Assembly (NCBI RefSeq): GCF_014203395.1
Contig: NZ_JACHIW010000001.1
Location: 868,001 to 932,000, forward strand
Source: Saccharopolyspora phatthalungensis
Lineage (GTDB): Bacteria > Actinomycetota > Actinomycetes > Mycobacteriales > Pseudonocardiaceae
Direction: 5' to 3'
Length of the DNA: 64,000 nt
Shown: piece after piece, positions 54,026 through 63,041 of the stretch
Layout: the number at the start of each line of letters is the position of its first letter
Position numbering within the stretch: the first letter of the stretch is position 1
Notes under the pieces: generated by a model
The model's database searches: none
The model's input: only the letters and a program-made list of their open reading frames with translations
Told to the model about the DNA's origin: nothing
Position numbers and translations under genes: made by a program

Positions 54026-54871
54026 ATGGTTACCCCGGAGAACAACCCAGCAGTCCGACGCGTCCAGCTGGGCCTACTGCTGCGCGAACTCCGCGAGCGG
54101 CACGACGTCAAGCCAAAGACGATCGCCGACCGGCTTGACTGGTACCCCGGCAAGCTCACGCGTGTCGAGAAGGGCGAGCTCACGGTCGCCGCAGCCGAAA
54201 TGGACGTCTTGATCGACCACTTCGGGATCACGGACGAAGACGAGGCCAACAAGCTGCGCCAGCTGGCATCGGACGCTCGCAGGAGAGATCGGCCAAGTCG
54301 CGTACCCGACTGGGCGAAGACCTACGCTGCCCTCGAAGCTGCGGCAGCCGAAGTGAAGGCTTACAAAGTCGACCTCGTACCAGGCATCATGCAGACCGAG
54401 GCGTACGCCCGCGCCATTCTGTCTACCTCGCTGGTCACACCGTTGCCCGAGATCTACGAACGAGCGGCAGAACGCGCCCGACGTGGCGAAACGATCGTCC
54501 GGAACAGCAACCGTGAGATCTCGGTCGTTCTCGGCGAAGGCGTGCTGTATTGCGAGGTTGGCGGGCGAGACACCCTTCGCGACCAACTGCGACACATCCG
54601 GGAGCTGACAGAGCTCCGGCACGTCACGGTTCAGGTCCTTCCGTACAGCAAGGGCGAGCACGCTGCCCTCGGAACACCGTTCACCGTGCTGCACCTCGCT
54701 GACCCGGTGGCGACCTATGCCTACCTTGAAGGGCTGACGGACGCCGACTATCTGGATCGCCCCGGCCATACCAACGTGTACGTTCAGGCATTCGATAGGC
54801 TGAGGGTTGCTGCTCTCGATGACAGAGAGTCGGCGCGAATGCTCGAACAACGAGCCAGTGAGCTTGAGTGA
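54026..54871 (+). CDS. XRE-family regulator with DUF5753 domain
   Basis: Transcriptional regulator of 281 residues: N-terminal HTH (LLLRELRERHDVKPKTIADRLDWYPGKLTRVEKGEL) and a DUF5753 domain (LVPGIMQTEAYARAIL, LTELRHVTVQVLPYS, VYVQAFDRLR). AGAGGGAGC precedes the ATG. Together with the DUF397 gene this forms the pair common in streptomycete-type genomes, proposed to act as toxin-antitoxin-like or developmental switches. The pair may keep the element or regulate its genes. Confidence 0.93.
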   Translation: MVTPENNPAVRRVQLGLLLRELRERHDVKPKTIADRLDWYPGKLTRVEKGELTVAAAEMDVLIDHFGITDEDEANKLRQLASDARRRDRPSRVPDWAKTYAALEAAAAEVKAYKVDLVPGIMQTEAYARAILSTSLVTPLPEIYERAAERARRGETIVRNSNREISVVLGEGVLYCEVGGRDTLRDQLRHIRELTELRHVTVQVLPYSKGEHAALGTPFTVLHLADPVATYAYLEGLTDADYLDRPGHTNVYVQAFDRLRVAALDDRESARMLEQRASELE

Positions 54872-54883
54872 GGGAGCAGTACC

Positions 54884-55090
54884 ATGCGTGCCCCTGACCT
54901 GGGACCGGTGACCTGGCGCAAGTCGAGCCGCAGCAGCGGTAACGACAACTGCGTCGAAGTTGGCGACGCGCCTGCGGCGCACGGGGTTCGTGACTCCAAG
55001 CTCGGTGAGGCAAGCCCGATTCTGACGTTCAGCCGCCGAACCTGGTCGACCTTCCTGGCGGCAGTCAAGTCCGGCAAACTCGGCGGCTGA
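54884..55090 (+). CDS. DUF397 domain protein
   Basis: Partner of the XRE regulator, 68 residues, with the family core TWRKSSRSSGNDNCVEV and GVRDSKLGEASPILTFSRRTW. It follows by 12 bp with GGGAGC as ribosome site. A hairpin terminator lies directly after it. Likely acts with the XRE protein. Confidence 0.93.
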   Translation: MRAPDLGPVTWRKSSRSSGNDNCVEVGDAPAAHGVRDSKLGEASPILTFSRRTWSTFLAAVKSGKLGG

Positions 55091-55098
55091 CAGACAGA

Positions 55099-55142
55099 CA
55101 AAGACGCCCCGCTCGTTCGCTTGGGCGGGCGGGGCCTTTGTC
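55099..55142 (+). terminator. Terminator after DUF397
   Basis: GACAAAGACGCCCCGC pairs with GGCGGGGCCTTTGTC over about 14 bp around a C/T-rich loop. It ends the XRE-DUF397 unit; the T-run is short, and it also borders the opposing frameshifted gene. Confidence 0.7.
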
Positions 55143-55435
55143 ATTCCGCAGTACTGCGTCCAAGGCGTCTCGCCGATTCCGGGCCTCGCCGGCGGGCCTT
55201 GGAGCTCTTGAGAGCCATCGCCGTGTAGTGGGCCTTGCGAGCCGACTCCGCTCGTCGGGCACGTTCCTCGGGCGGGCAGGGTGCTATCGGGGTCGACTTC
55301 GCGCTCGAACCGGTCGTGGGCCGCTCGCCGGGCTGCCACGATTCGTGCCGCTCGATCTTCGGTGTTCGCCCACGATCGGTGCGCAGCGATCTTCGCCCGC
55401 AAGGTGCGCTGCGCCGGTGTCAGTTCCTCGTTCAT
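55141..55435 (-). pseudogene. Small conserved gene with a +1 frameshift
   Basis: The first frame gives MNEELTPAQRTLRAKIAAH..ANTEDRAARIVAARRAAHDRFEREVDPDSTLP, then one extra base (CCCG, near 55272) shifts to PPEERARRAESARKAHYTAMALKS and a stop at 55141. Total 295 bases, one more than a multiple of three. Both halves match one short actinobacterial protein family that I know from similar elements, so the gene appears broken or recoded. Function unknown. Confidence 0.65.
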
Positions 55436-55471
55436 ACACCGAGCACAGCGCACCCATGTCACCCGATCGAG

Positions 55472-56354
55472 CTACAGGCGGTCGCCGAGTGCCATGTCGC
55501 GGTGCGCTTGCTGCGCGAGCGTTTGCGCGGCGGCCTTGCCGTAGTGGCGCACCATTTCAGCGGAAGTCCATCCCATCACTTCCATCAGTGCAGAATCGTT
55601 GCCGCCCTGCACCTTCCATTCGTGAGCGAGGGTGTGCCGGAACCGGTGAGCATGCATCCCTTCAATTTCCGCGTCTTCACCCCGGCGCCGGAGCATGATC
55701 TTGACGCCGTTCGCGCGAAGAGGTTTCGGCCCTCGGCTGGACAGCCATAAGTTCGGCAAATCAGCCCCCGGTTGCTTGGCACGCGCCCGGATATAACGAC
55801 TCAGGGCACGGCCGGTGTTCGCGCCGAATGGCACGGCCAGGTACTTATCCCCTTTGCCGAGGATCTGCACCGTGTCGGTCTTCAGATTGACGTCGTTCAA
55901 GGACAGGTTCGCCACTTCGGAGAGACGTCCGCCGGTGTCGAATAGCAATCGAATGATGGCGGTGTCTCGGCGGTCCAGGAAGCTCTTGCCGTCGCATGTG
56001 GCGAACAACCGGATGGTGATTTCGTCGTCGAGAACCGGGACAAGCTTTTTCGGTGTCGTGGGTTGCGGCATCCGGTCCAGTGGGGAACGTGGCATCTCGT
56101 CCTCGTCCACAGGGTATCGGTAGAACTGCTGCAAGCACTTGAACTTGTTCACCGCCGAGCTTGCCGAACGTGGCGAGGTAGTCGGCGAACTGCGTCACGG
56201 CGAGCTCGTAGTTGTAGCGGGTGTTCGGGCTCCTGTTCGCCGCCCGCAGCGACCGGTCCCACTCGTCGAGGAAAGTCGACCACGCCTCATCAGCCGGGCG
56301 CGGTAGATCCGGTTTAGTCAAACGCCGAGGCGCGTTTGTGCGCTTACTCCCCAT
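55472..56354 (-). pseudogene. Tyrosine recombinase (integrase) with internal deletion and frameshift
   Basis: N-terminal SAM-like domain TFLDEWDRSLRAANRSPNTRYNYELAVTQFADYLATFGKL in one frame, then a jump to another frame with NKFKCLQQFYRYPVDEDE and the intact catalytic domain: R in TGGRLSEVANL, HAHRFRHTLAHEW (H-x-x-R), and the nucleophile Tyr in MVRHYGK. About 40 residues that normally link the two are missing around 56160. The integrase cannot be made as one chain. It is the likely integration enzyme of the element, now dead. Confidence 0.78.
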
Positions 56355-56430
56355 GTCGATCATGCTCCAGTCAAGGTGTCGCCGAACTCTCTGCAACACC
56401 TGGTGAAGCCGCAACCCGGGCACAAAAATA

Positions 56431-56463
56431 GGGAGAAACACCGTCTGATCTGGTGTTTCTCCC
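56431..56463. terminator. Strong 12-bp hairpin upstream of the recombinase-type HTH gene
   Basis: GGGAGAAACACC (56431-56442) and its reverse complement GGTGTTTCTCCC (56452-56463) around nine bases. No T tract follows on either strand. It lies between the integrase pseudogene and a plus-strand gene; it could be a terminator, an attenuator, or part of an attachment site. Confidence 0.5.
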
Positions 56464-56466
56464 TGC

Positions 56467-56928
56467 ATGGTGGAGGTTAGGGGGCCTTACTCGAACACAA
56501 AAGGCCAGGTCAGAGCCCTGGAAGAGCTTCGCGAGAAGCTTCCCAGTCTTGATACACCCGAGCCACCGTCGATCAAGCGCGACCGCCCCGGCCGCGCCCG
56601 GCAACTCCGTGCCGAGCAAGTCGAGCAACTGATCACCGACTACCAGTCCGGTGCAACGGTGTACGAACTCGGTGACCGGTTCGGCATCGAACGGCGAACG
56701 GTCAGCAACATCCTCCACCGGCACAACGTGCCGATGCGCCGCCGCGGCCTCTCGCCAGCCCAAGTCGACGACGCCATCCACCTCTACAACCTCGGCTGGT
56801 CCCTCGCGCGAGTCGGCGACCACCTCGGCGTCAACCACACCACCGTGCTCAACAAGCTACGTGAACGCGGCATCCCCACCCGAGACAGCCACGGACGTCC
56901 GCGCGTCGAAGCAGGTGGTGCCCGATGA
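56467..56928 (+). CDS. Recombinase-type helix-turn-helix protein
   Basis: Protein of 153 residues with two HTH repeats ([74 protein letters not shown]), as at the C-terminus of serine recombinases. No recombinase catalytic domain is present, so it is a stand-alone DNA-binding protein or fragment. No ribosome site is visible before the ATG. Its stop overlaps the DUF2637 gene (ATGA). Confidence 0.7.
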   Translation: MVEVRGPYSNTKGQVRALEELREKLPSLDTPEPPSIKRDRPGRARQLRAEQVEQLITDYQSGATVYELGDRFGIERRTVSNILHRHNVPMRRRGLSPAQVDDAIHLYNLGWSLARVGDHLGVNHTTVLNKLRERGIPTRDSHGRPRVEAGGAR

Positions 56929-57707
56929 CCCGGCTGGTCTCCGAAGTGTCAACTCGATCCGGTTCCGACGAGACCACCGTGGTGAAGGCCGTCACCGTGA
57001 TCATGGGCGTCGTCATCGGCCTCACCTTCATGTTCGGCTTCGGCAACGTCCTCAACCTCGCCCTCAGGCTCGGAGTCCCGGTCTGGGTCGCGCCGCTCGT
57101 CGCCCCTGCGGTCGACCTGTCGATTCTCGGGCTCCTCCTCGGCAGCCGACACCTGGCGCTCGCCGGAGCCTCCGTAGAGCTGCTACGTCCAGCTCGACGG
57201 TTGCTGGTCTTCGCCAGCGTGGTGACCCTCGCGCTGAACGTGGCTGATCCGCTCGTTGCCGGCCACTACGGCAAGGCCGCGTTCGACGCCGTAGGCCCGC
57301 TGCTACTGATCGGCTGGGCTGAAGTTGGCCCGGACCTACTGAGGGCGTTGACCACTACAAATCCGTCGGCCGAAGCAGCGCGCGACCACATAGAGCTGAT
57401 GCAGGTCCCATTCGTCGACGAATCGACCGGTGTTGTGCCCACGGCGCCCGAACCGTCTGAGGACGAGGCGAAGCCCGACAGCGCTCCGGCGGACAAGCAG
57501 ATCAATCCGTCAGCCGCCAGGATGGTTGACGATGATCTGCTTGAGCGGGCGAAGAAGGAGGACGCGCACCATTGGGATGCGTATCGCCGACCGATCTCCG
57601 CGGACACACTCCGGAAGAAGCTCCGTATCGGCGCCGCCCGCGCCAGGCTGCTCGTCGCGATCATACGGGCTGACCCGCAACGACGATCAGCTCAGGTTGT
57701 CGGGTAG
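56925..57707 (+). CDS. DUF2637 membrane protein (element transfer/spread type)
   Basis: Membrane protein of 260 residues. The DUF2637 part has four helices ([62 protein letters not shown]), followed by a cytosolic tail ending in an HTH-like [25 protein letters not shown]2637 proteins are marker genes of actinomycete integrative/conjugative elements and plasmids. Here it confirms the element's nature, though Rep and FtsK-type TraSA genes are absent. Confidence 0.85.
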   Translation: MTRLVSEVSTRSGSDETTVVKAVTVIMGVVIGLTFMFGFGNVLNLALRLGVPVWVAPLVAPAVDLSILGLLLGSRHLALAGASVELLRPARRLLVFASVVTLALNVADPLVAGHYGKAAFDAVGPLLLIGWAEVGPDLLRALTTTNPSAEAARDHIELMQVPFVDESTGVVPTAPEPSEDEAKPDSAPADKQINPSAARMVDDDLLERAKKEDAHHWDAYRRPISADTLRKKLRIGAARARLLVAIIRADPQRRSAQVVG

Positions 57708-57831
57708 TGGCGCCACGCGGCCAGGACCGCCGGTACTAGGAGTTCGGAAACGGCCGCGATCGCGGTCCGCTCGCACACATTGCCGCGACCTGCTGCCGGC
57801 CGAGACCGGTGCGTGATGACTACGGTCGATC

Positions 57832-58203
57832 TCAGCTGGGGGCGAAGTGCTTGCTGGCGGCCCAGTCGTGCAGGGCGTTGAGAGCCGGTTCGAGCGCGAT
57901 GCCGGCGGGGGTGAGGGTGTATTCGACGTGGGGTGGGACCTCGGGGTACACGATGCGTCGCACCACACCGTCGGCCTCCAGTGCCCGCAGTTGCTGGATG
58001 AGCATTTTCTGGGTCACGGCGGGGATGGCGCGTTCCAGGTCGGAGAACCGCCGCGGCGAGCGGATGAGCAGGTGGTGCAGGATCAGCAGTTTCCAGCGTC
58101 CCTCGATGACTGCGAGTGCCTGCTCGACGCGGTCGATCGTGCAGGGGCGACGGTTGTCTCCACCAGCTGCTTCGATACTTACTTTTTTGTCAGTACTATT
58201 CAT
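57832..58203 (-). CDS. HxlR-family transcriptional regulator
   Basis: Winged-helix regulator of 123 residues with PCTIDRVEQALAVIEGRWKLLILHHLL, RFSDLERAIPAVTQKMLIQQLRALEADGVVRR and PPHVEYTLTPAG, the family core (usually a redox or aldehyde sensor with one N-terminal Cys, C21). ATG start at 58203. Divergent from the SnoaL-like gene across a 29-bp gap plus leader, so it most likely controls it. Confidence 0.92.
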   Translation of the reverse strand: MNSTDKKVSIEAAGGDNRRPCTIDRVEQALAVIEGRWKLLILHHLLIRSPRRFSDLERAIPAVTQKMLIQQLRALEADGVVRRIVYPEVPPHVEYTLTPAGIALEPALNALHDWAASKHFAPS

Positions 58204-58232
58204 TTCGAAAGTGTAGGCCTAGCGTCGGGTTC

Positions 58233-58748
58233 ATGACAACGTCGACAACGGAGACCGGGGTAAGCCCCTCGGTCGAGCAACGGCTGGGCTACCTCGCCGA
58301 CCGGATCGAGATCCAGGATCTAGTGACCCGCTACGGGCTGGGGCAGGATCTGCATCAAGACGGTGACAACGACGTGCTGGCCGAGTGGGACCGTGTGTTC
58401 GCGCCCGAGGCCACTGTGGACTATTCCGTAACCGGTGCACCGCTGGACGGTGTGACCTACCAGGAGCTGGCCGAGTTCATGCGCCGTCCGGGCGGGTCGA
58501 TGAGCGGCATCCGGAACTGGCAGCACTTCGAGGGCCTGCCCACAGTGGACATCGACGGCGACACCGCCACGGCCCGCACTCCGCACCTCCACACCCACAA
58601 GGGCGGCACGGATGACGCAGGCTGGAACTTGATCCAAACCGGGTTCTTCGTCGACCGGCTCGAACGCCGCCCAGAGGGATGGCGCATCGTGCACCGCAGG
58701 CTGGAAATCCTCTGGATGGACACGTTCCCCACCACCAATCCGGCCTGA
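58233..58748 (+). CDS. SnoaL-like / NTF2-fold protein
   Basis: Cone-fold protein of 171 residues: IEIQDLVTRYGLGQDLHQDG, DRVFAPEATVDYSVTG, TARTPHLHTHKGG, FFVDRLERRPEGWRIVHRRLEI. This fits the SnoaL_4 group of hydrolases/isomerases such as naphthalene dioxygenase beta-type and ketosteroid isomerase-like enzymes. The start at 58233 is used because the conserved fold begins a few residues after it. Controlled presumably by the HxlR protein. Substrate unknown. Confidence 0.85.
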   Translation: MTTSTTETGVSPSVEQRLGYLADRIEIQDLVTRYGLGQDLHQDGDNDVLAEWDRVFAPEATVDYSVTGAPLDGVTYQELAEFMRRPGGSMSGIRNWQHFEGLPTVDIDGDTATARTPHLHTHKGGTDDAGWNLIQTGFFVDRLERRPEGWRIVHRRLEILWMDTFPTTNPA

Positions 58749-58943
58749 CGAACCCCGGGGCCCGTCCAACGTCTTCGCGGGCGGGCGCCCGCGCGTGAGC
58801 GCAACGCACTGGTGACCACATCGGTATCCCGCCTGCGTCCGTGCTCCATCTCGCGGTCGACGCCGTGCGGACCCGCCTCTTCGTCCCCGGTCCGGCCGGG
58901 CATGTCCGGCGGACGGGTCTGTCCGAATCGGATTCTCACGTGG

Positions 58944-59390
58944 TCAGCGAGTTCGCCGGGACGAGGAAACCGCTGCGGCGATCTGCTGGGCGGTGAGCGT
59001 GGCGGTCGAGTGGTCGACGGTGGCGTAGAATCCGGCGAGCAGATACGTGAGGTGCCGGCGCCAGGCGTCCGGCGCGACGTCGCCGCTGGTGGTGATGACG
59101 CCTCGCAGAGCCCAGATCGCGGCGGCGATGTCCCCGACCGTGACCTGTTCGCTGATTCCGCCCTGCTGGGCTTTGGTCGGCAAGCGGCCGGTCAGGTCCT
59201 CCAGTTCGGCGATCAACTGGGTGGGCGCTAGCGCACCCCACATCCCGTGTATGAAGCCACGGTTGGCAGCCAGTGCCCCGCCGACCGCGTCGAGGTAGGT
59301 GTCCAAACAGGACTCGGCCGGCTCGGCGCAGGCTCGCCGGCGAGGTCGATCAGGTTCGTGAAGAAGGTGGCCAGGAGTCGTGGTGACGTT
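58944..59390 (-). pseudogene. Degenerate TetR-family regulator
   Basis: The frame from about 59310 to 58944 encodes a typical TetR C-terminal domain (GFIHGMWGALAPTQLIAELEDL, GDIAAAIWALRGVI, APDAWRRHLTYLLAGF). Upstream, the preceding domain piece LLATFFTNLIDLAGEPA lies in a different frame, and the DNA-binding part is missing altogether. So the gene suffered a frameshift near 59330 and a 5' truncation. It is a relic next to a complete TetR gene. Confidence 0.75.
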
Positions 59391-59420
59391 GCTCATACTC
59401 ACTAATTGATAGCTTGGCTC

Positions 59421-60038
59421 TCAATTACGGGTCGTTCGCAGCAGCGTCAAGGAGGTGTCCAGGGCGGCTTCCAGGTGACTGATCCGGCCGGTGGACATCA
59501 GGATGGTCACGCCGCCCTGCACCGCGGCGACCAGGGCGGCCGCGGTGCGGTCGGCGTCGAGTTGCCGGCTGATCTCGCCGGTGTCCTGCAGATGCCGAAT
59601 CCCGGCCCGCAGGGCGGCCTGCCACCGGTCGATCAGGTGCGCGGTGAGGGCTTGCGCCGCCGGCGTGCTGCGGCCCAGTTCGGTGATGAGCACCCCCAGC
59701 GGGCAGTGGATGCCTTGCTTGCGGTAGCGCGCGATGACCGCGTCACGCCAGTCGTGCCACGCCTGCCAGCTGGCCAGCTTGCCCAGGTGTGGCTGCTGGT
59801 CCTCCAGCACGCGGTCGGCTTCACGGGCGGCCACGGCGAGCAGGAGTTCCTCCTTTCCGCCGGGGAAGTAATGGAAGATCTGGCTCTTGCTGGTCGCGGT
59901 GCGGGCGCACACGTCGTCCAAGGTGGTCGAGGCGGCGCCCCGCTCGCGGATCTCGGCTGCCGCTCCTTCGATGATGCGCCGCCGGGTCGCGGCTCCCTTG
60001 GCGGTCAGTCGCGGTGTGGCGGTGCTGGCGGTCGGCAT
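59421..60038 (-). CDS. TetR-family transcriptional regulator
   Basis: Regulator of 205 residues with an N-terminal HTH (RRIIEGAAAEIRERGAASTTLDDVCARTATSKSQIFHYFPGGKEEL) and an all-helical ligand domain with GVLITELGRSTP. Divergent from a quinone oxidoreductase gene 82 bp away, with GTCC-N9-GGAC at about 60067-60083 as a possible operator. A typical repressor-enzyme pair. Codon use is normal for the genome. Confidence 0.92.
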   Translation of the reverse strand: MPTASTATPRLTAKGAATRRRIIEGAAAEIRERGAASTTLDDVCARTATSKSQIFHYFPGGKEELLLAVAAREADRVLEDQQPHLGKLASWQAWHDWRDAVIARYRKQGIHCPLGVLITELGRSTPAAQALTAHLIDRWQAALRAGIRHLQDTGEISRQLDADRTAAALVAAVQGGVTILMSTGRISHLEAALDTSLTLLRTTRN

Positions 60039-60120
60039 GGCAATCCCTCATTTTCTGAACTTGCGGGTCCATTTTATCCGGACGAGTGTGGCTGTCGAAC
60101 CGACAGAAGGGTGCACGACG

Positions 60121-61086
60121 ATGCAGGCGATTGTGGTCGAACAGCTGGGTGGGCCGCAGGAACTGCGGATCGCGGAGCGGCCGACACCGCGGCCCGGTCC
60201 CGGACAGATCCGCGTCGAGGTTGCGGCGGCAGGGGTGAACTTCATGGACACCGGGGCGCGGCGGCTCGGGCCGGCGGTGGGCCAGGTGCCGTTCGTGCCC
60301 GGCGTCGAGGGCGCCGGCCGGGTCGCCGAACTCGGCGAGGGAGTGACCGAGTTCGCTGTCGGTGACCGGGTCGCATGGGTGTACGCCTACGGCTCCTACG
60401 CCGAAGAGCTGGTGCTGCCCGCCACGAGCGCGGTGCCCGTGCCGGACGGCATTTCCGACGAGGTGGCCGCGAGCGTGATGATGCAGGGCATCACCGCACA
60501 CCACTTCGCCACCGAGGCCGCGCCCGTCGAGCCCGGGCACATCACGCTGGTGCACGCGGCGGCCGGTGGACTGGGCCAGAAACTCGTCCAGCTGATCAAG
60601 GCGCGCGGCGGGACCGTCATCGGGCTGACCTCCACGAAGGCCAAGGCCGACCTCGCCCGGCAGATCGGGGCCGACCACGCTCTGGTCTCCACCGGGGACG
60701 CCTTCGTGGAGCCGGTCCTGGAACTCACCGGCGGGCAGGGCGTGCACACCGTGTTCGACGGCGGCGGGGAAACGACCTTCCGCGCGTCGATGACCGTGGT
60801 GCGCCGGCATGGCACGCTGCTGTATTACGGCGCGGTCATCGGCGACGCTCCGGTGGTGAACCTGCGCGAACTGCCCCGCAGCATCAAGATCTGCTACCCG
60901 GTGTTCCGCGACCACATTTCGACCCGCGAGGCGCTCCTGCGACACACCGCGGACATCTTCCGTCTGGTCCAAGATGGACGGTTGCGGGTCGAGATCGGTG
61001 GACGTTACCCGCTCAAGGACGCCGCGCAGGCCCATCGCGACATCGAGTCCCGTGCGACGACCGGCAAACTGCTGCTCGTGCCCTAA
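60121..61086 (+). CDS. NADPH:quinone oxidoreductase (zinc-less alcohol dehydrogenase family)
   Basis: MDR-superfamily enzyme of 321 residues. GroES-like domain (1-130: VAAAGVNFMDTGARR, GVEGAGRVAELGEGV) and Rossmann domain with VHAAAGGLGQKLVQLIKARG. No zinc-binding Cys/His are present, so it is a quinone reductase-like or crotonyl-CoA-type reductase of quinones or enones. ATG at 60121 with GAAGG upstream; the open frame to 59887 is antisense to tetR. Presumably repressed by the divergent TetR. Confidence 0.93.
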   Translation: MQAIVVEQLGGPQELRIAERPTPRPGPGQIRVEVAAAGVNFMDTGARRLGPAVGQVPFVPGVEGAGRVAELGEGVTEFAVGDRVAWVYAYGSYAEELVLPATSAVPVPDGISDEVAASVMMQGITAHHFATEAAPVEPGHITLVHAAAGGLGQKLVQLIKARGGTVIGLTSTKAKADLARQIGADHALVSTGDAFVEPVLELTGGQGVHTVFDGGGETTFRASMTVVRRHGTLLYYGAVIGDAPVVNLRELPRSIKICYPVFRDHISTREALLRHTADIFRLVQDGRLRVEIGGRYPLKDAAQAHRDIESRATTGKLLLVP

Positions 61087-61107
61087 CATCCCTGCCGCGA
61101 CACCGCC

Positions 61108-62025
61108 CTACAGCGAGTCCTCCGTGTCGATCGCCGCGGCGCGGAGTGCGTCGGCAAGGCGGGCGGCGGGTTCGGACATGGGTTGGGGCAGCCGGGCGAG
61201 CAGGATGCGCCGTCGTTCGGCGGGCCCGCCGCGGACGGGCAGCACGCGCACGCCCTCGAACCTGGCGGGGGCGAGCGCGGTGGGCACGGTGGTGATGCCG
61301 CAGCCGGCGGCGACGAGGCGGAGCTTGGCCAACCAGTCGCGGGCGGTGTGGGCGATGTCGGGCCGCTCGTCCAGGCCGGGCCACACGCCCATCACCCGGT
61401 CCTCGCCCGAGCCGGCGATCCACCGCTGGCCGTGCAGGTCGGCGACGTCAATGTATTCGGCCCGGGCGAGTGGATGGGTGGCGGGCACGGCGATCCGGAG
61501 GCTGCGTTCGGTGAGTGTCTGCAGGCGCAGGGCCGGTGTTTCGGTGTCGGGTGGCCGAAACGGCGGCGCCGAGGCCAGCAGCGCGAGGTCCACCGTGCCG
61601 GCGCGCAGCGCGCGGACCAGCGCCGGGGTGCTGCCCTCGCGCGTGGTGACGGTGATGGCCGGATGGGTGCGGTGCAACGCGGCCAGCGCCTGCGGGACCA
61701 GGGAGGCCCCGGCGCTGGTGAACCAGCCGAGTCGCACCGTGGCAGGCTCGTCGGGCAACCCGGCCAGCTCCCGTGCTGTGGCGTCGACCTGGTCGACCAC
61801 GGTGGCGGCACGCCGTAGGACGACGCGCCCGGCCGGGGTCAGGCGTACCCCGTCGTGGCGGCGTTCCAGCAGCGGCGTGCCCGCCGCGCGTTCCAACGCA
61901 GCGATCTGACGGGACACCGCGGACTGGGTGTAGCCGAGCGCGGCGGCCGCGGCGGTGAGCGTGCCCCGCTCGGCCACCTCCCGAAATACTCGCAGCGCGA
62001 CCAGCGACGCATCAGTGAAGGACAT
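61108..62025 (-). CDS. LysR-family transcriptional regulator
   Basis: Regulator of 305 residues with the N-terminal HTH FREVAERGTLTAAAAALGYTQSAVSRQIAALERAAGTPLLER and a C-terminal substrate-binding domain of the periplasmic-binding-protein type. Start ATG 62025 (MSFTDAS) is taken; an ATG six codons upstream is possible. Divergent from the SDR pair, 71 bp away, so a likely activator of those genes. Confidence 0.92.
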   Translation of the reverse strand: MSFTDASLVALRVFREVAERGTLTAAAAALGYTQSAVSRQIAALERAAGTPLLERRHDGVRLTPAGRVVLRRAATVVDQVDATARELAGLPDEPATVRLGWFTSAGASLVPQALAALHRTHPAITVTTREGSTPALVRALRAGTVDLALLASAPPFRPPDTETPALRLQTLTERSLRIAVPATHPLARAEYIDVADLHGQRWIAGSGEDRVMGVWPGLDERPDIAHTARDWLAKLRLVAAGCGITTVPTALAPARFEGVRVLPVRGGPAERRRILLARLPQPMSEPAARLADALRAAAIDTEDSL

Positions 62026-62096
62026 GACGTTTACGCATATCATGGTTGAGTTTTTCTCGCTGGCGGCATCGCCGGATGCGGCTTAGCGTCGGTTGC

Positions 62097-63041
62097 ATGA
62101 GCCTGATCAACACTCCATTCGGTTTTGCCAGCACCGCGGCCGAGGTCGCCGCGGGGATTGATCTGACCGGCCGTCGCGCGGTCGTGACCGGCGCGTCCTC
62201 CGGCCTCGGCGTGGAGACCGCCCGCGCCCTGGCCGGCACCGGTGCCGAGGTCACCCTGGCCGTCCGCGACACCGAGGCCGGCGAACGTGCCGCCAAGGAC
62301 ATCGTCGCGACCACCGGCAACACCGCGTTGCAGGTCGCACCGCTGGATCTGACCGACCCGGCCTCGATCGCCGCGTTCACCGCGGCCTGGGCCGGGCCGC
62401 TGCACATCCTGGTCGCCAACGCGGGGGTGATGGCCTGCCCCGAGCGGCACACGACGCAGGGCTGGGAATGGCAGTTCACCACCAACCACCTCGGGCACTT
62501 CGCCCTGGCCACCGGGCTGCACCCGGCATTGGCCGCCGACGGCGCCGCCCGCATCGTCCTGGTCAGCTCCAGCGGTCACCTGCTCTCGCCGGTGGTGTTC
62601 GACGACATCCACTTCGCCTTCCGTCCCTACGATCCGTGGCTCGCCTATGGCCAGTCCAAGACGGCGAACGTGTTGTTCGCGGTCGAGGCGACCCGCCGCT
62701 GGGCCGGCGACGGGATCACCGCGAACGCGCTGATGCCCGGCGCGATCTACACCGACCTCCAGCGCCACACCGGCGGCCGGGGCAGCGGCACGGTCCCGCC
62801 TGAACTGATCAAGACCCCGGAACAAGGCGCAGCGACCTCGGTCTTGCTCGCCACCTCGCCGCTGCTGGCCGGAATCGGCGGACGTTACTTCGCCGACTGC
62901 AACGAGACCGAGACCATCGACCGTCGCGCTGACGCACCGCGCCTGCACGGCGTGGCGCGCTATGCGCTGGACCCGGAGGGCGCGAAGCGCCTGTGGACCC
63001 TGTCCGAAACCCTGCTCGCCACTGCGGAAGGACTGTCGTGA
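62097..63041 (+). CDS. Short-chain dehydrogenase/reductase
   Basis: SDR enzyme of 314 residues. Cofactor motif TGASSGLG (45-52 region), NAGVMA, catalytic Ser in VLVSSSGHLL and the Tyr-x3-Lys pair in LAYGQSKTAN. Similar to retinol dehydrogenase/WW-domain oxidoreductase-type enzymes that act on aldehydes or alcohols with NADP(H). Its stop overlaps the next gene's ATG (TGATG). Confidence 0.92.
   Translation: MSLINTPFGFASTAAEVAAGIDLTGRRAVVTGASSGLGVETARALAGTGAEVTLAVRDTEAGERAAKDIVATTGNTALQVAPLDLTDPASIAAFTAAWAGPLHILVANAGVMACPERHTTQGWEWQFTTNHLGHFALATGLHPALAADGAARIVLVSSSGHLLSPVVFDDIHFAFRPYDPWLAYGQSKTANVLFAVEATRRWAGDGITANALMPGAIYTDLQRHTGGRGSGTVPPELIKTPEQGAATSVLLATSPLLAGIGGRYFADCNETETIDRRADAPRLHGVARYALDPEGAKRLWTLSETLLATAEGLS

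Noticed and set aside
57708..57831. tRNA gene or attachment site at the right edge of the element
   Set aside because: The 124-bp gap has no cloverleaf-like pairing or CCA-type end, and no matching repeat was found at the left side near 42.7 kb.
59403..59427. TAATTGA-N11-TCAATTA as a TetR operator
   Set aside because: It overlaps the stop codon of the tetR gene at its 3' end rather than a promoter, so it is more likely a chance or terminator-like stem.
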